Assembly (NCBI GenBank): GCA_019090895.1
Contig: JAHRVB010000246.1
Location: forward strand, 1-50,683
Source of the DNA: Kangiellaceae bacterium
GTDB lineage: Bacteria > Pseudomonadota > Gammaproteobacteria > Enterobacterales > Kangiellaceae
Length of the DNA: 50,683 nt
Direction of reading: 5' to 3'
The notes below the pieces were generated by a model. That model did no database searches and was not told the DNA's origin. It saw only the letters and a program-made list of their open reading frames with translations. Shown piece after piece: positions 1 through 9,558 of the stretch. Within the stretch, counting starts at the first letter, position 1. Each line of letters starts with the position of its first letter. Made by a program: the position numbers and the translations under genes.

Positions 1-647
1 AATAAGTTGTGTCGGCCGGCAGCTGCGACTTCTAACGCACGCTTGGCTGCATATTGGCCTTTGACTTCCAACAAATCGGGTTGCTTGATTGGCTTTGACT
101 CGACTAATGAAATGACTGGTTCTAGTTTTAGGTCGCGCTGTCCCTGCAAATAAGCACACACTTGTAAGATATGATTACCGCCAACGGAATGCTCTAAACC
201 CACTAACTGTGCTTCAGCCAAATTTTGCTCGGGTATCACTAGTTTTCGATCATTTCTTTTTGCTGACAATACAGCAGGAAGAATACCATTTACCTTTCTT
301 AATGCTCCCGATAAAGCCAGCTCTCCCATAAATTCATACTGAAGAATATCATCAACATTAAGTTGTCCTGTGGCACATAAAATGCCTAATGCAATGGGTA
401 AATCAAAACGACCGCCGTCTTTAGGTAAGTCAGCTGGCGCTAGATTGATTGTGATTCGGCGAGTGGGGAACTCAAAATTGGCATTAATTAATGCGCTACG
501 GACCCGGTCTTTGCTTTCTTTTACTGCGGCTTCGGGCAAACCGACAATCGACATGCAAGGCAACCCATTGGAAAGATGAGTTTCGACCGTGACGAGTGGA
601 GCCTCGATGCCGACGCCGGCGCGGGTGTAAATAATAGAAAGAGACAT
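1..647 (-). CDS. comM: YifB/ComM family Mg-chelatase-like AAA ATPase, N-terminal part (runs off the window)
   Basis: Reading minus from an ATG at 645-647 gives about 215 residues without a stop to the window edge. The protein begins MSLSIIYTRAGVGIEAP and contains GLPEAAVKESKDRVRSA, then NLAPADLPKDGGRFDLPIAL. These are hallmarks of the ChlI-like N-terminal domain of YifB/ComM proteins. A purine-rich AAGGA ribosome site lies just upstream of the ATG. ComM homologues are hexameric helicase-like ATPases that promote branch migration during natural transformation in Haemophilus and Vibrio. The AAA core and C-terminal domain lie outside the window, so an intact ATPase cannot be confirmed here. The family call is strong; a role in transformation is inferred from homologues. 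Confidence 0.92.
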   Translation of the reverse strand, partial: MSLSIIYTRAGVGIEAPLVTVETHLSNGLPCMSIVGLPEAAVKESKDRVRSALINANFEFPTRRITINLAPADLPKDGGRFDLPIALGILCATGQLNVDDILQYEFMGELALSGALRKVNGILPAVLSAKRNDRKLVIPEQNLAEAQLVGLEHSVGGNHILQVCAYLQGQRDLKLEPVISLVESKPIKQPDLLEVKGQYAAKRALEVAAAGRHNL

Positions 648-877
648 AACCAATCCTTGGTACAAATTTGTCAGGTGATTTCAAAAAGCTAGTTTAAAGG
701 AGGAGTGAGTGAAGTAGAAGTGGTGAAAGCAAACGAACACTGTGAGATTTTGGCTAGGCCCGCTGTGAGAGATCGTTATATGAACAATTTGCTATCAAGC
801 TGCCCGATAGTGCCATAAGTGTTCCACCTCGTTTTAGGGTAATATGGTAATAAAAGAAATATAAGAGAGTCATAATA

Positions 878-2197
878 ATGATAAAAAGTAGTGCGAATTT
901 CTTTAGTGGTGTGATGCAGCGTTGGTTGCCCGATGCATTTATTATTGCAGTGATACTAACCGTCATCGTATTTTTATGTGGGCTAGTGGTAGAGCAGCAA
1001 AGTGTTGTGCTAATGGCGGATCACTGGGGAAACGGATTTTGGAAGCTACTCAGCTTTTCCATGCAAATGGTTCTAATCTTAGTACTGGGCAGTATTTTGG
1101 CCATGAGTGTACCGGTGAAGTCTGGTTTGATTTCAATTGCCAAGTTAGCTAAAACCCCAGCACAAGCGGTCTTGTTAGTCACATTGGTTTCAATGTTGGC
1201 ATCCTGGATCAATTGGGGATTCGGATTAGTGGTAGGTGCTCTCGTTGCGAGAGAAGTTGCTAGTGTCGTTAAGAAAGTACATTTCCCACTTCTCATCTCA
1301 TCAGGCTATAGCGGTATGTTGATTTGGCACGCCGGTTTATCGGGATCGATTCCGCTTAAGATCGCATCGCCAAGTTCGGACGCATTAGGACAACTTTTAA
1401 ACGGTCAGACCGTGGCCCTGTCAGAAACGATCTTTGCATGGCAAAATTTAGTCATTATCGCCGCTATCGTGATTACGGTCCCTATTTTAAATATGCTAAT
1501 GATACCCGATGAAGAAAACCGAGTTGGGTTCGAGCCTAAACCGATAATTCCTGAGTCAATCGATAAAACGACACTAACACCTGCGGAAAGAATGGAACAC
1601 AGTCCGGTGATTAATTTCATGTTGGTGGCAGTGGGTGTTATTTTTTTATGGGGATCTTTTTCTTCCGGCAAAGGACTGAGCTTGAATACGATTAATCTCT
1701 GTCTGCTGTTGTTAGGTTTAGCATTGCATTTGAATCCGCACAATTATTTAACGGCAATGAAACAAGCAATTGGAACGAGTGGCGGTATTATCCTTCAATT
1801 TCCAATCTATGCAGGTATTATGGGCATGATGGTCGGGTCTGGATTAGCAGCATCCATGTCGGAATGGTTTGTGGAAATATCATCGGCAGACAGTTTCCCT
1901 GTGTACACATTTCTTAGTGCTGGAATTGTGAATTTCTTTGTTCCATCGGGCGGTGGTCAATGGGCTGTGCAAGCGCCTATTATCCTTCCCGCAGCTGAAC
2001 AATTGGGCGTACCAATTAATCATGCTGCGATGGCAGTTGCTTGGGGAGACGCATGGACTAATATGATTCAGCCATTTTGGGCGCTACCATTGTTGGCCAT
2101 TGCCGGACTAAACTTGCGACAAATTATGGGGTACTGCACCCTTATTTTAATTTGGTCTGGTGTACTGATCGCAAGTTTAATTTACTTTCTTTATTAG
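878..2197 (+). CDS. atoE: AtoE-type short-chain fatty acid transporter
   Basis: A 439-residue polytopic inner-membrane protein with about ten or more hydrophobic segments. It carries the family signatures SWINWGFGLVVGAL, the GYSGMLIWHAGLSGS block and the late NFFVPSGGGQWAVQAP motif, all typical of the TIGR00366/AtoE family. Members are thought to take up short-chain fatty acids such as acetoacetate or butyrate across the inner membrane. Length matches the family (about 430-460 residues), so the gene looks complete. It is a single gene, divergent from comM, and converges on hemY with only 36 bp between. No atoD/A/B genes are adjacent, so the substrate cannot be narrowed from context. Confidence 0.9.
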   Translation: MIKSSANFFSGVMQRWLPDAFIIAVILTVIVFLCGLVVEQQSVVLMADHWGNGFWKLLSFSMQMVLILVLGSILAMSVPVKSGLISIAKLAKTPAQAVLLVTLVSMLASWINWGFGLVVGALVAREVASVVKKVHFPLLISSGYSGMLIWHAGLSGSIPLKIASPSSDALGQLLNGQTVALSETIFAWQNLVIIAAIVITVPILNMLMIPDEENRVGFEPKPIIPESIDKTTLTPAERMEHSPVINFMLVAVGVIFLWGSFSSGKGLSLNTINLCLLLLGLALHLNPHNYLTAMKQAIGTSGGIILQFPIYAGIMGMMVGSGLAASMSEWFVEISSADSFPVYTFLSAGIVNFFVPSGGGQWAVQAPIILPAAEQLGVPINHAAMAVAWGDAWTNMIQPFWALPLLAIAGLNLRQIMGYCTLILIWSGVLIASLIYFLY

Positions 2198-2233
2198 TAT
2201 TTTAAAAGGTCTGTCGAATTGTTTGCTGCCGAA

Positions 2234-3511
2234 TTATTTTGGCGTAGATTCAAGCTTCGGTAGTAAATTAGCAGACACCAAATCCTCTGAACCATCTTCA
2301 AGTAATAGAGCAGTACCTTTTACTTCAGGATGGACCACGTGCTCTAAACCTTGGCGATAACATTCCGCTGCTAATTCATGGTCATCGAGTTGTTGTAGAG
2401 TCTTAGCCATCATAAAATATGACTCGGCGCAAGGGGCAGTTCGAATGCCTCGCTCCAAATAAAATCGCGCTTTTCCCCACAGCGAAATACTGAAAGCAAC
2501 TTTTGCTAGGGCCAAATAAATACAAGCTGGCACATCAGAATGGTTGTTGTACCAATTTTCCAAAAAGGTAAATTGCTTGTTACCGTTGGTGCTTTTTATC
2601 TCACCAAACAAACAAATGACTTGTTCACTCGGATTCTTCTTAAACAGCAACTTAACTAATTTCTCTGCTTCATCCATTTGATTAAATACGATCAGAGATG
2701 TCGCATAGCTCAGTATATGGTTTGATTTCTTTCGGCTCGCACTGGGCAAGTTAATCCACGCATCATTGAAGCTTTCAAGCTCTCCTTTGTCGACCGCTGA
2801 CTTTAAAATACCAACGACACTCTGAGATTCAATCCTGTCTAATTTTTCCGGCACAAATACTTTTTGTTTCTTTAGTGCCGGCAGTATTTCAATAATCGCT
2901 TGCCAATCTTCCAGTTTACGATGAGTGACACAGAGTAGTTTGAGAATAAATGGGTGATTGGAGTTTTTAACACTTAAGTCAGATAAAGTTGCCAGTGCCT
3001 GTTCAAATTGTAAATTATCGAGTTGCAGCTGTGCTTGGGTCAATCCAATGGCGACCTTTGCATTCGGCTCGGCTGCGTGCGCTAACCGCAAATAAGCATC
3101 CCGGCGATCTTGGGAGTTTTGGTGTTGGGCAGACTGAGCAGCAACTAAATAATTGATCAATTTTGTGTCAGAATTCTTGGCTGCGTTGATCATGGTCGTT
3201 TCAGATTGTTTCCATCGACCTTCAATAAAAGAAAGCATGCCTTTAATCGTCTGCTTACGAGCTTTACGCCAGTGTCTCTCGCCTTTCCAGTTTTTAATAC
3301 GATTTGGACTCGCTAAAATGGATCGAATAAACATGATGACGACATAGACGATAACCATAAATAACATTAACAATGAAATGGCTATCCAAAGTCGCATTTC
3401 GTAGCTGGTTTTGTTGTAAGCAATAATCACAAAACCGGGCAAGTTTTTTAGCCACGAACCGCCAACAGCACCGAGGATGAGCGCGACAACCAGCGCGATT
3501 TTCCATCTCAT
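2234..3511 (-). CDS. hemY: HemY, TPR-containing haem biosynthesis-associated membrane protein
   Basis: 425 residues with two N-terminal membrane segments: one within residues 4-20, and a long one around 40-62. A large helical region follows, with TPR-like repeats, for example near FEQALATLSDL and the ELAAECYRQGLEHV stretch. This is the gammaproteobacterial HemY, which is unrelated to the protoporphyrinogen oxidase also called HemY in Bacillus. It overlaps the 3' end of hemX by 4 bp (ATGA), which indicates translational coupling. Its biochemical role in tetrapyrrole synthesis remains unclear in the literature; the operon position supports a role linked to HemC, HemD and HemX. The minus-strand ATG at 3509-3511 is the natural start. 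Confidence 0.92.
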   Translation of the reverse strand: MRWKIALVVALILGAVGGSWLKNLPGFVIIAYNKTSYEMRLWIAISLLMLFMVIVYVVIMFIRSILASPNRIKNWKGERHWRKARKQTIKGMLSFIEGRWKQSETTMINAAKNSDTKLINYLVAAQSAQHQNSQDRRDAYLRLAHAAEPNAKVAIGLTQAQLQLDNLQFEQALATLSDLSVKNSNHPFILKLLCVTHRKLEDWQAIIEILPALKKQKVFVPEKLDRIESQSVVGILKSAVDKGELESFNDAWINLPSASRKKSNHILSYATSLIVFNQMDEAEKLVKLLFKKNPSEQVICLFGEIKSTNGNKQFTFLENWYNNHSDVPACIYLALAKVAFSISLWGKARFYLERGIRTAPCAESYFMMAKTLQQLDDHELAAECYRQGLEHVVHPEVKGTALLLEDGSEDLVSANLLPKLESTPK

Positions 3512-5025
3512 TGGTCATCCTCCGCGGGTTGGTTAGATTGCTCGCTAGACAACTCGTTTGATTGTTCACTTAAGACTGGCGCTAATTGTTCTTCAGATGG
3601 CAACTCAGCTGGTAGTCTTATTTGTTGGTCAGGCGTTTGAATTTCTTCTACAGAGCTTGTCGCCGAATCAGTCGGTAAATCAGAATTTAGTGGTTGTTCT
3701 ACCGTCGAGTCGATCTGACTTTTCTGAAGCGATTGCTCAAGCCATCGATAGAGTTGTAGTTGGCTGATTTGGTCCAGTGCATTCTTTGCGTTCAAACTAT
3801 TGGGGTAGTTGACTTTTATCGGTTGAGATTTTATTTGATTTAATTGCTCTACGATTTTTAGCGCGCTCTCATCTTTCTTAAAAAATTCGCTCGTCCATAG
3901 AATGGCGTTTTCAATGTTCAATCGATAGAGCTGTTCGTTACCCTGAGCGACGGCAATTTGCGCTTGTTGTAGAGCCAACTGAATGTTGCTGTTTAAATTG
4001 CCTCTTTGGTCGGCTGTCATAAGCGGTCTAACGGGCTCACCGTGATCTTTAATGACCACGAAGTCTTTTAAGAATTTATCATATATTTTTCCGAGATCAA
4101 ATTCTTGTTGCTCTTCAACCAAAGGTTCATTGTGTTGCTGTTCAAGTGGATCAAATTGAAAAGCCGCAATTTCGAGATTGGGAATTTGTTTTCCGATAAC
4201 ATCGATCGAATAAGAGAGACCAATCACATCAGGTTCTAAAATTAAGCTCAAATCCGATAGGTCTTTTGCTATTCCCTGTCTAATTGGCAGTAAATTATCA
4301 TCAGCCATCTCGATAATTCGACTATCGGCTGTCCGCAACAATTGAATCGCAGTCGTTTTGTCTTTTTGTAATGTCAGTTGTAATTGAGCTAATTTGATTA
4401 AATAACTGGCTTCGGCGAGCATCCAATCTTGTTTTTGGCGACCCGATAGTTCTTTTAGTCGTTCTTGAGTCGATAACAACGACTCACCTAACTGACGATT
4501 GTGGATAGACAATTGGTTGACTTGATTTTGGGTTTGACCAATGGTTTGAACGGACGCTTGTGCAGCGTTCTTTGTTTGGTTGATTGCACCGGTTTGTTCG
4601 TTGAGCTGCGAGTCGATTTTAACTTGAAGTTCAGTCCAATTTTGATTGAACAAATATTGTTGGTACAGGGTCCAGCTGGATGCAAGTATAGCGATGAGTA
4701 AAAACAAAGAAATTAGCGTCGGTATAAACCACTTATTAGTATTTTTTTGTGATCGTAATTTCGGCATAGGTTTAGCGTTAAATAATTCGGCGGGAGAGCT
4801 TACTTCGTTATTACTATCCCTGTTAGTCTTATCGGCCTTAGCTGATTGAGTCGATTTTACAGGCTGGCTAGATTCTGTTGTCTCTTTAAATTCGGCTGAT
4901 TCCTTAGGTTCAGCTGATTCCCTAGGTTTGGCAGGGCCTGCGATTTTTTCGACGCTACTTTGTTGTTTTGAACCATCAGCTTTAGCTGGCGGTTTGTTTT
5001 GATTAGGATCTTTCGGGTCGGCCAT
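3508..5025 (-). CDS. hemX: HemX, membrane-anchored coiled-coil protein of the hem operon
   Basis: 505 residues. Residues 1-90 are a low-complexity, charged cytoplasmic tail rich in Lys, Ser, Glu and Pro, with an ESAEPKESAEFKETTES repeat-like run. One membrane segment follows around 100-122, then a long periplasmic coiled coil, for example INQTKNAAQASVQTIGQTQ. The HemX core carries GRQKQDWMLAEASYLIKLA, a strong family signature. The tail after about 430 is again Ser/Gln/Glu-rich. HemX was once annotated as uroporphyrinogen methyltransferase but lacks that domain; its role is unknown. The gene lies 19 bp downstream of hemD and overlaps hemY, so it sits in one operon. Confidence 0.92.
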   Translation of the reverse strand: MADPKDPNQNKPPAKADGSKQQSSVEKIAGPAKPRESAEPKESAEFKETTESSQPVKSTQSAKADKTNRDSNNEVSSPAELFNAKPMPKLRSQKNTNKWFIPTLISLFLLIAILASSWTLYQQYLFNQNWTELQVKIDSQLNEQTGAINQTKNAAQASVQTIGQTQNQVNQLSIHNRQLGESLLSTQERLKELSGRQKQDWMLAEASYLIKLAQLQLTLQKDKTTAIQLLRTADSRIIEMADDNLLPIRQGIAKDLSDLSLILEPDVIGLSYSIDVIGKQIPNLEIAAFQFDPLEQQHNEPLVEEQQEFDLGKIYDKFLKDFVVIKDHGEPVRPLMTADQRGNLNSNIQLALQQAQIAVAQGNEQLYRLNIENAILWTSEFFKKDESALKIVEQLNQIKSQPIKVNYPNSLNAKNALDQISQLQLYRWLEQSLQKSQIDSTVEQPLNSDLPTDSATSSVEEIQTPDQQIRLPAELPSEEQLAPVLSEQSNELSSEQSNQPAEDDQ

Positions 5026-5044
5026 TTGAGATTCCCTTCGCTGA

Positions 5045-5848
5045 TCAGCGAATAAGTTGTTCTACAATTTTTGTAAGCTGATGGTCAGTGGCATCCTGAG
5101 CTTGAGCAACAAGATTAAAACCAAGTTTGTTAGCTTCTACAGCAATTCTATCACTGCTAACAATAATTCGGCAGTACTGAACGCTACGATTTAATATTCG
5201 AGATAGGTTAGTGAGGGCTTCAATACTGCTAATCAGCCAAATTGGATTGTCTGCTGCTGTGCGGGCAATTGCCTTCTGGCTAGCTAGATCAGGTAGTTTT
5301 CTTTGATAGACCGCTAATTCACTAATATTGGCGCCTTGTGACTCAATACCGCAACGTAATGTGTTCCTGCCGCCTAATCCCTTTACGATAAGCCAAGATT
5401 GTCCTTTCAGGTTTTTCAGCTGATTTAGCGATAGTAATCCTTCACTATTCATTTGTTTTGGAGATGTGATGGTGGCCTGGTTGGCTGGGTTGGTTTGGTT
5501 CGAAAGGCCTAACTGAGATATTTCTGACTCCAACACTTTGGCTGTTTGTTCACCAATTGCATAGAGCGCATTGTTTATTAGTTTTTGCCATTGCTCTTGA
5601 GTCAATCGTTGTTTTGCCCAATCGACAGCATTGCCACTGATAAAGATAACACCGTCATAATCGAGAGTATTCTCAGCTATCGAATTAAAAAAGTCGTCAT
5701 CGTGGTAGTCACAGATGCTTATTAGCGGGCAGTGAGAGACTTCAATCGGTTGGATATTGCTGGTCAAAGACTCTAACGCACTCACAAGGTTCGTTGCCCG
5801 GTTGATAGGGCGAGTGACTATAAAATGAGTATGCTTGACGCTTGCCAT
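5045..5848 (-). CDS. hemD: Uroporphyrinogen-III synthase
   Basis: 267 residues. HemD cyclises hydroxymethylbilane to uroporphyrinogen III in the cytoplasm. The sequence is divergent, as is normal for the family, but shows family features: an N-terminal FIVTRPINRATNLVSAL, the central YDGVIFISGNAVDWA, YAIGEQTAKVLE, and the SWLIVKGLGGRNTL segment followed by LAVYQRKLP. An unusual low-complexity stretch rich in Asn, Gln and Thr lies near residues 115-130. The gene is 12 bp downstream of hemC and 19 bp upstream of hemX in the same direction, which supports the assignment independently of sequence. The start at 5846-5848 agrees with the family N-terminus. Confidence 0.92.
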   Translation of the reverse strand: MASVKHTHFIVTRPINRATNLVSALESLTSNIQPIEVSHCPLISICDYHDDDFFNSIAENTLDYDGVIFISGNAVDWAKQRLTQEQWQKLINNALYAIGEQTAKVLESEISQLGLSNQTNPANQATITSPKQMNSEGLLSLNQLKNLKGQSWLIVKGLGGRNTLRCGIESQGANISELAVYQRKLPDLASQKAIARTAADNPIWLISSIEALTNLSRILNRSVQYCRIIVSSDRIAVEANKLGFNLVAQAQDATDHQLTKIVEQLIR

Positions 5849-5860
5849 AAAATTAGCCAG

Positions 5861-6781
5861 TTATTCCAGCGCGCTCAGAATTTCTCCCGCTCCAGCTTCT
5901 AGCAATGCTTTTGCTAATGAAACGCCAAGGGCCTCTGCGTCAGCGACAGGTCCTGCAATTTGTTTTTGGATAATTTGACTGCCGTCGACTTTGCCAACCA
6001 AGGCTTCTATCTGAATGGTCTCTTCAGTAATAACTGAATAAACCCCAATAGGCACTTGGCAACCGCCTTGAAGGTGATGATTGACTGCTCGCTCAGCTTT
6101 GACCCGACTGGCAGTTATAGCATGGTTCAATGGTACTAGATAATCGAGAATTCGCTGGTCATTGGTTCGACATTCAATGCCCACTGCGCCTTGACCGCCA
6201 GCAGGTAGCATCCAGTCTGGTTCAATCTCATGTGCAATTCGCTGTTCTAAGCCTAATCGTTTGAGTCCTGCGGCCGCCAGAATAATGGCATCGTAGTCCC
6301 CTTGGTCCAATTTTGATAAACGAGTGCCTACATTACCGCGTAAATCGAGGATTTTTATGTCGGGCCTTTTTGCCATTAACTGGCATTGGCGCCTTAGGCT
6401 ACAGGTACCTACTCTTGCGCCTTGCGGTAGATCGTCAATCGATTTGTACTGATTAGAAACAAAGGCATCACGTGGATCTTCGCGGTCACAAATTACGCTT
6501 AGCCCCAGTCCTTCGGGAAACTCCATAGGAACGTCTTTCATTGAGTGAACGGCAATATCTGCTCGGTTTTCTAACATGGCAAGCTCTAATTCTTTAACAA
6601 AAAGTCCTTTACCGCCAATTTTCGCGAGTGGCGTGTCTAGAATTTTATCACCTCGAGTCACCATGGGAACCAGTTCAACTTCGAGTTCAGGATGTATTCT
6701 CTCTAATTCTGATTTGACGAACTCCGCTTGCCATAGTGCTAAGGGGCTTTTTCGGGTCGCAATTCGGAGGATGTCACTCAT
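5861..6781 (-). CDS. hemC: Porphobilinogen deaminase (hydroxymethylbilane synthase)
   Basis: 306 residues, the standard length for HemC. It polymerises four porphobilinogen molecules into hydroxymethylbilane. Visible motifs are the N-terminal [15 protein letters not shown], the [12 protein letters not shown] segment with its catalytic Asp region, [12 protein letters not shown], and the dipyrromethane cofactor Cys in [12 protein letters not shown] at about residue 240. All key regions are present, so the enzyme should be active. It is the first gene of the hemCDXY operon. In Pseudomonas algR lies directly upstream of hemC; here the AlgR-like gene is displaced by about 4 kb of other genes. Confidence 0.97.
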   Translation of the reverse strand: MSDILRIATRKSPLALWQAEFVKSELERIHPELEVELVPMVTRGDKILDTPLAKIGGKGLFVKELELAMLENRADIAVHSMKDVPMEFPEGLGLSVICDREDPRDAFVSNQYKSIDDLPQGARVGTCSLRRQCQLMAKRPDIKILDLRGNVGTRLSKLDQGDYDAIILAAAGLKRLGLEQRIAHEIEPDWMLPAGGQGAVGIECRTNDQRILDYLVPLNHAITASRVKAERAVNHHLQGGCQVPIGVYSVITEETIQIEALVGKVDGSQIIQKQIAGPVADAEALGVSLAKALLEAGAGEILSALE

Positions 6782-6895
6782 TATTTCGCCTTATTCTTTT
6801 ACGGGCCGGGGTTATTAGCGCGATTCTATCACTTAGTCACGGGAGGGAATAGATTGTGAACAAGAAAGCAGATACTTAAACACCCTGTTTGCCAA

Positions 6896-7528
6896 CTAAT
6901 TACTTGCCGCTGAGTTCGTTTGCATTTGTTGTTTAAGTGCTTCCAGCTCTGTTTCTAATGATTGGATTCGCGTTTTATCCGCTTGGGTTGCTAGAGCAAC
7001 TTGGTCGTTAAGCTGTTGTTGATTTAATTGAGATGATTGTTGGCTTTGTTGCAGTGTCTGATGAGCATTGGTTACTTGCGCAGTCAATTGCTCAACCTCT
7101 GCTTTAAGTTGTTTGTTTTGTTTAGCAAGCCAGTTAACGTTGCGTTGAGACTCAACCGCCTTTTTCTCCGCCGCCGCAAGCAATCCCTCTACCTGTTGAC
7201 TGGATTCAGTGTTCTGCGCCTGCTGTATTTCCGCTTGTTCTGCACTTGCTTGAAATTGTTTTAATTGATTTAGGGCCGCCGTCGCTTTTTGTTCAGCATC
7301 CGCGATTTGAGATTGAGCGAGATTGAGTTTAACTAAATTAGATTCGACTTGGGAGTTAGCCTTGGTTATAAACCAAAAGCTAATTGCGGCTGAAACTAGC
7401 ACCAACAGTAAGATCAAAATGCTACTACCAAAATAATGGCTAATGATATTCTGCGACGAACCACAGACATAACATTCCTTCTGGCCTTGAGCGATTTCTC
7501 TTTTGCAGTTTAAGCAGTTCTTGGCCAA
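6896..7528 (-). CDS. Zinc-ribbon, single-membrane-span coiled-coil protein of unknown function
   Basis: 210 residues starting at a TTG (7526-7528) with an AGGGA ribosome site about 6 nt upstream. Residues 5-23 hold a four-Cys zinc ribbon (C-x2-C ... C-x2-C: CLNCKREIAQGQKECYVC). One hydrophobic span follows at about 32-54, then roughly 130 residues of Ala/Gln-rich coiled coil. The layout suggests a cytoplasmic zinc knuckle with a periplasmic coiled-coil rod, or the reverse. It is downstream of no obvious partner and reads toward hemC with a 114-bp gap, so it is probably transcribed separately. I do not recognise a characterised family and infer no function. Confidence 0.7.
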   Translation of the reverse strand: MAKNCLNCKREIAQGQKECYVCGSSQNIISHYFGSSILILLLVLVSAAISFWFITKANSQVESNLVKLNLAQSQIADAEQKATAALNQLKQFQASAEQAEIQQAQNTESSQQVEGLLAAAEKKAVESQRNVNWLAKQNKQLKAEVEQLTAQVTNAHQTLQQSQQSSQLNQQQLNDQVALATQADKTRIQSLETELEALKQQMQTNSAASN

Positions 7529-7679
7529 AGGGGTTCCCTGAGCGTTTTATTGAATTTTTAAAAGAATATCATGCTCAACCGCTAAAGTGGATAGTAGACC
7601 GCGTTTTTATTTAAGCCTCAAACCCGCTACCATTAGTCATTGAGATGTTCGAATAGAGAAGAAAAATAGCAGATAATCG

Positions 7680-8084
7680 ATGGATACCAAACTAAAACAA
7701 AAATATGACGCTTATCCTCCAAAGGTGCAAGCGCGAATGCTCAGTATTCGAGACTTGATCCTTGAGCTGGCTGAAGCGTTAAATAGTGGGGAAGTTACCG
7801 AAATCCTAAAGTGGGGAGAACCCAGTTTTTTGGTCAAGCAGGGAAGTACTATTCGTATGGATTGGAAAACAAAATCACCTGATCGTGTTTCTCTCTTTTT
7901 CAATTGTAATACTAATCTAGTGGAAACGTTTAGAGAAGTATATGGATTGACCTTGGTTTTCATTGGAAAGCGAGAATTACAACTACCTCTTTCTACCCCA
8001 TTACCTGTTCAGGAACTGAAGCATTGTTTATCAATGGCATTAAGGTACCACAAGATCAAACATCTCGTGTTGCTTGGAGCTTAG
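7680..8084 (+). CDS. DUF1801 (YdhG-like) small protein
   Basis: 134 residues. The fold family is suggested by YPPKVQARMLSIRDLILELA, then EILKWGEPSFLVKQGSTIRMDW, a pattern typical of DUF1801/YdhG-like proteins, followed by a C-terminal helix with ALRYHKIKHL. These proteins are small, cytoplasmic and of uncertain role. The gene stands alone, with no close upstream or downstream partner in the same operon. The first ATG at 7680 is preceded by only a modest ribosome site (AGAAGAAAA region), so translation may be weak. Family assignment is from motif memory; function is not inferred. Confidence 0.75.
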   Translation: MDTKLKQKYDAYPPKVQARMLSIRDLILELAEALNSGEVTEILKWGEPSFLVKQGSTIRMDWKTKSPDRVSLFFNCNTNLVETFREVYGLTLVFIGKRELQLPLSTPLPVQELKHCLSMALRYHKIKHLVLLGA

Positions 8085-8250
8085 CGCTGATTGGACGGCT
8101 ATCGGAGATTGAATGAGATATTGAATCAGATATTGTGTGTGATAAGCTAGGTTTCAGTTTTGTACAATTGGCATGTCAACGATTTCACCCATATATTGAG
8201 CCCACAGATATTCGTATTTGAAAAGCTTATTCAATCTAAAGGAATAGAAA

Positions 8251-8784
8251 ATGCACATAGTTATTGGAATTATATCGGCCTTGGCAGGATTAATATGGGC
8301 TATTAACAGCTTGCAGCGTTCTGGCTTTCGATTGAGCTCTATTAATCCTTTTTATTGGGCACGTCGAAACAAATGGAAAAAACAATACGCTGAAAATCCC
8401 TTGTATTCCCTTACAGATCCTATGGAAGTTGCTGCCGCCTTAATGTTGGGTGTGGCTAAATTAGAAGGCGAAATTAGTCGTGAACAAAAACAAACAATAT
8501 TAGCGGTGTTCTCAGATGACTTTGGATTGACTACAGTAGCGGCTCTCGATTTGTTTTCGTCTACTTCTTTTATGTTGCAAAAAGAGGTCAACTTTCTGGA
8601 GAACTGCGACAAAATTCTAGAGAATGTAAAAGAAAAGTTCTCTATTGAACAAGCAGAATCGACGATTGAGCTTGTAGAAAAAATGGCAAATCTTGATAGC
8701 GCTGCCTCAGATACTCAGACTAGTTTTCTCGCTCAGATGACTAATGTACTTAAGCCTAAGTCGAGGAATTCGAATTCTTGGTAA
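8251..8784 (+). CDS. TerB-like helical protein with N-terminal membrane anchor
   Basis: 177 residues. Residues 1-20 are hydrophobic (IVIGIISALAGLIWAINSL) and likely anchor the protein. The remaining part is helical: MEVAAALMLGVAKLEGEISREQKQ near residues 53-76 is the pattern of the TerB/DjlA-like tellurite-resistance fold, where an acidic helix pair follows the A-x-L-x-x-x-x-A-x-x-D/E-G motif. An AAAGGAA ribosome site sits 7 nt before the ATG. The gene is monocistronic by spacing and converges on the HxlR gene. The TerB-like call is moderate; there are no ter neighbours and no reason to infer tellurite resistance. Confidence 0.68.
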   Translation: MHIVIGIISALAGLIWAINSLQRSGFRLSSINPFYWARRNKWKKQYAENPLYSLTDPMEVAAALMLGVAKLEGEISREQKQTILAVFSDDFGLTTVAALDLFSSTSFMLQKEVNFLENCDKILENVKEKFSIEQAESTIELVEKMANLDSAASDTQTSFLAQMTNVLKPKSRNSNSW

Positions 8785-8797
8785 ATGGGCCGAAAGT

Positions 8798-9484
8798 TTA
8801 ATACATGCATTTTGGAGCAAATGCACTTCTTACTAACCAATCACCTATCTTTTTGGCTATATTTTCATCGCCGATAAGAACGATATTCTTGTCAGTGATT
8901 TGTTCACTTAATTTGGCAAGACCGATCCACACAGCGGTGAGAGTCTTCAAATCAGATTTAACATATAAATTGACATCGAACGCTGGATCTTTAGTGCATA
9001 GGTCAACGGTAAACCCCGGCTTATGGATCAACCAAAAATCACGATTTTTATCAAGTTCAGGAAATATAAATTGAATGACGGTTTTCCGAGACGGTAGTTT
9101 TGAAGCGTCGACCTTTCTTCGTATATTCCACATGAGTAATTTAGAATCTAAGTTTTCCAAAGTGACTTCGGAATCTATATTTCGGTGAGCCCATTTTCCT
9201 AGATTATAAATGATGGGCATCAATTCATCCGCAATTGAAGTAATCTTATAATTGACCGTGCCGCTATTATGATCTTCCTCTCGGGTGATGAGAGATTGAT
9301 TTTCCATTTCTTTTAATCGTTTGGACAGTAAGGTGGGAGACATTCCAGGAACGCCTCTCCTTATTTCGTTGAATCGAGTAGAACCAGACCACATTTCGCA
9401 AAGCACTAATAATGTCCAACGAGGCTCAATGATTTCGCAAGCCATCGCGATGGGGCAAAAGTTATTGTAACTTTCATTAGACAT
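8798..9484 (-). CDS. HxlR-family transcriptional regulator with C-terminal extension
   Basis: 228 residues. Residues 1-100 are a typical HxlR winged helix: CPIAMACEIIEPRWTLLVL, then MWSGSTRFNEIRRGVPGMSPTLLSKRLKEME and a wing with NSGTVNYKIT. Classical HxlR proteins are about 110-130 residues; this one has roughly 110 extra residues that resemble an SCP2-like sterol-carrier fold, a combination known in this family. Cys10 and Cys16 near the N-terminus could be redox sensors as in YodB/HypR, which is only an inference. It is divergent from a small tautomerase gene, and a perfect inverted repeat lies in the shared intergenic region, so the tautomerase is the likely target. Confidence 0.85.
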   Translation of the reverse strand: MSNESYNNFCPIAMACEIIEPRWTLLVLCEMWSGSTRFNEIRRGVPGMSPTLLSKRLKEMENQSLITREEDHNSGTVNYKITSIADELMPIIYNLGKWAHRNIDSEVTLENLDSKLLMWNIRRKVDASKLPSRKTVIQFIFPELDKNRDFWLIHKPGFTVDLCTKDPAFDVNLYVKSDLKTLTAVWIGLAKLSEQITDKNIVLIGDENIAKKIGDWLVRSAFAPKCMY

Positions 9485-9558
9485 TAGCCAGTATGAATTC
9501 CTTTTTTTCGTTTGTATTCAGTATATGCGGCGTTACTCTTAAAGACTAGTCCATAAAG

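Noticed and set aside
4801..4990. Repeat-rich start of hemX as a mobile or satellite repeat
   Set aside because: It is a coding low-complexity tail (Glu/Ser/Lys-rich) common in HemX proteins, without matching copies elsewhere in the window.
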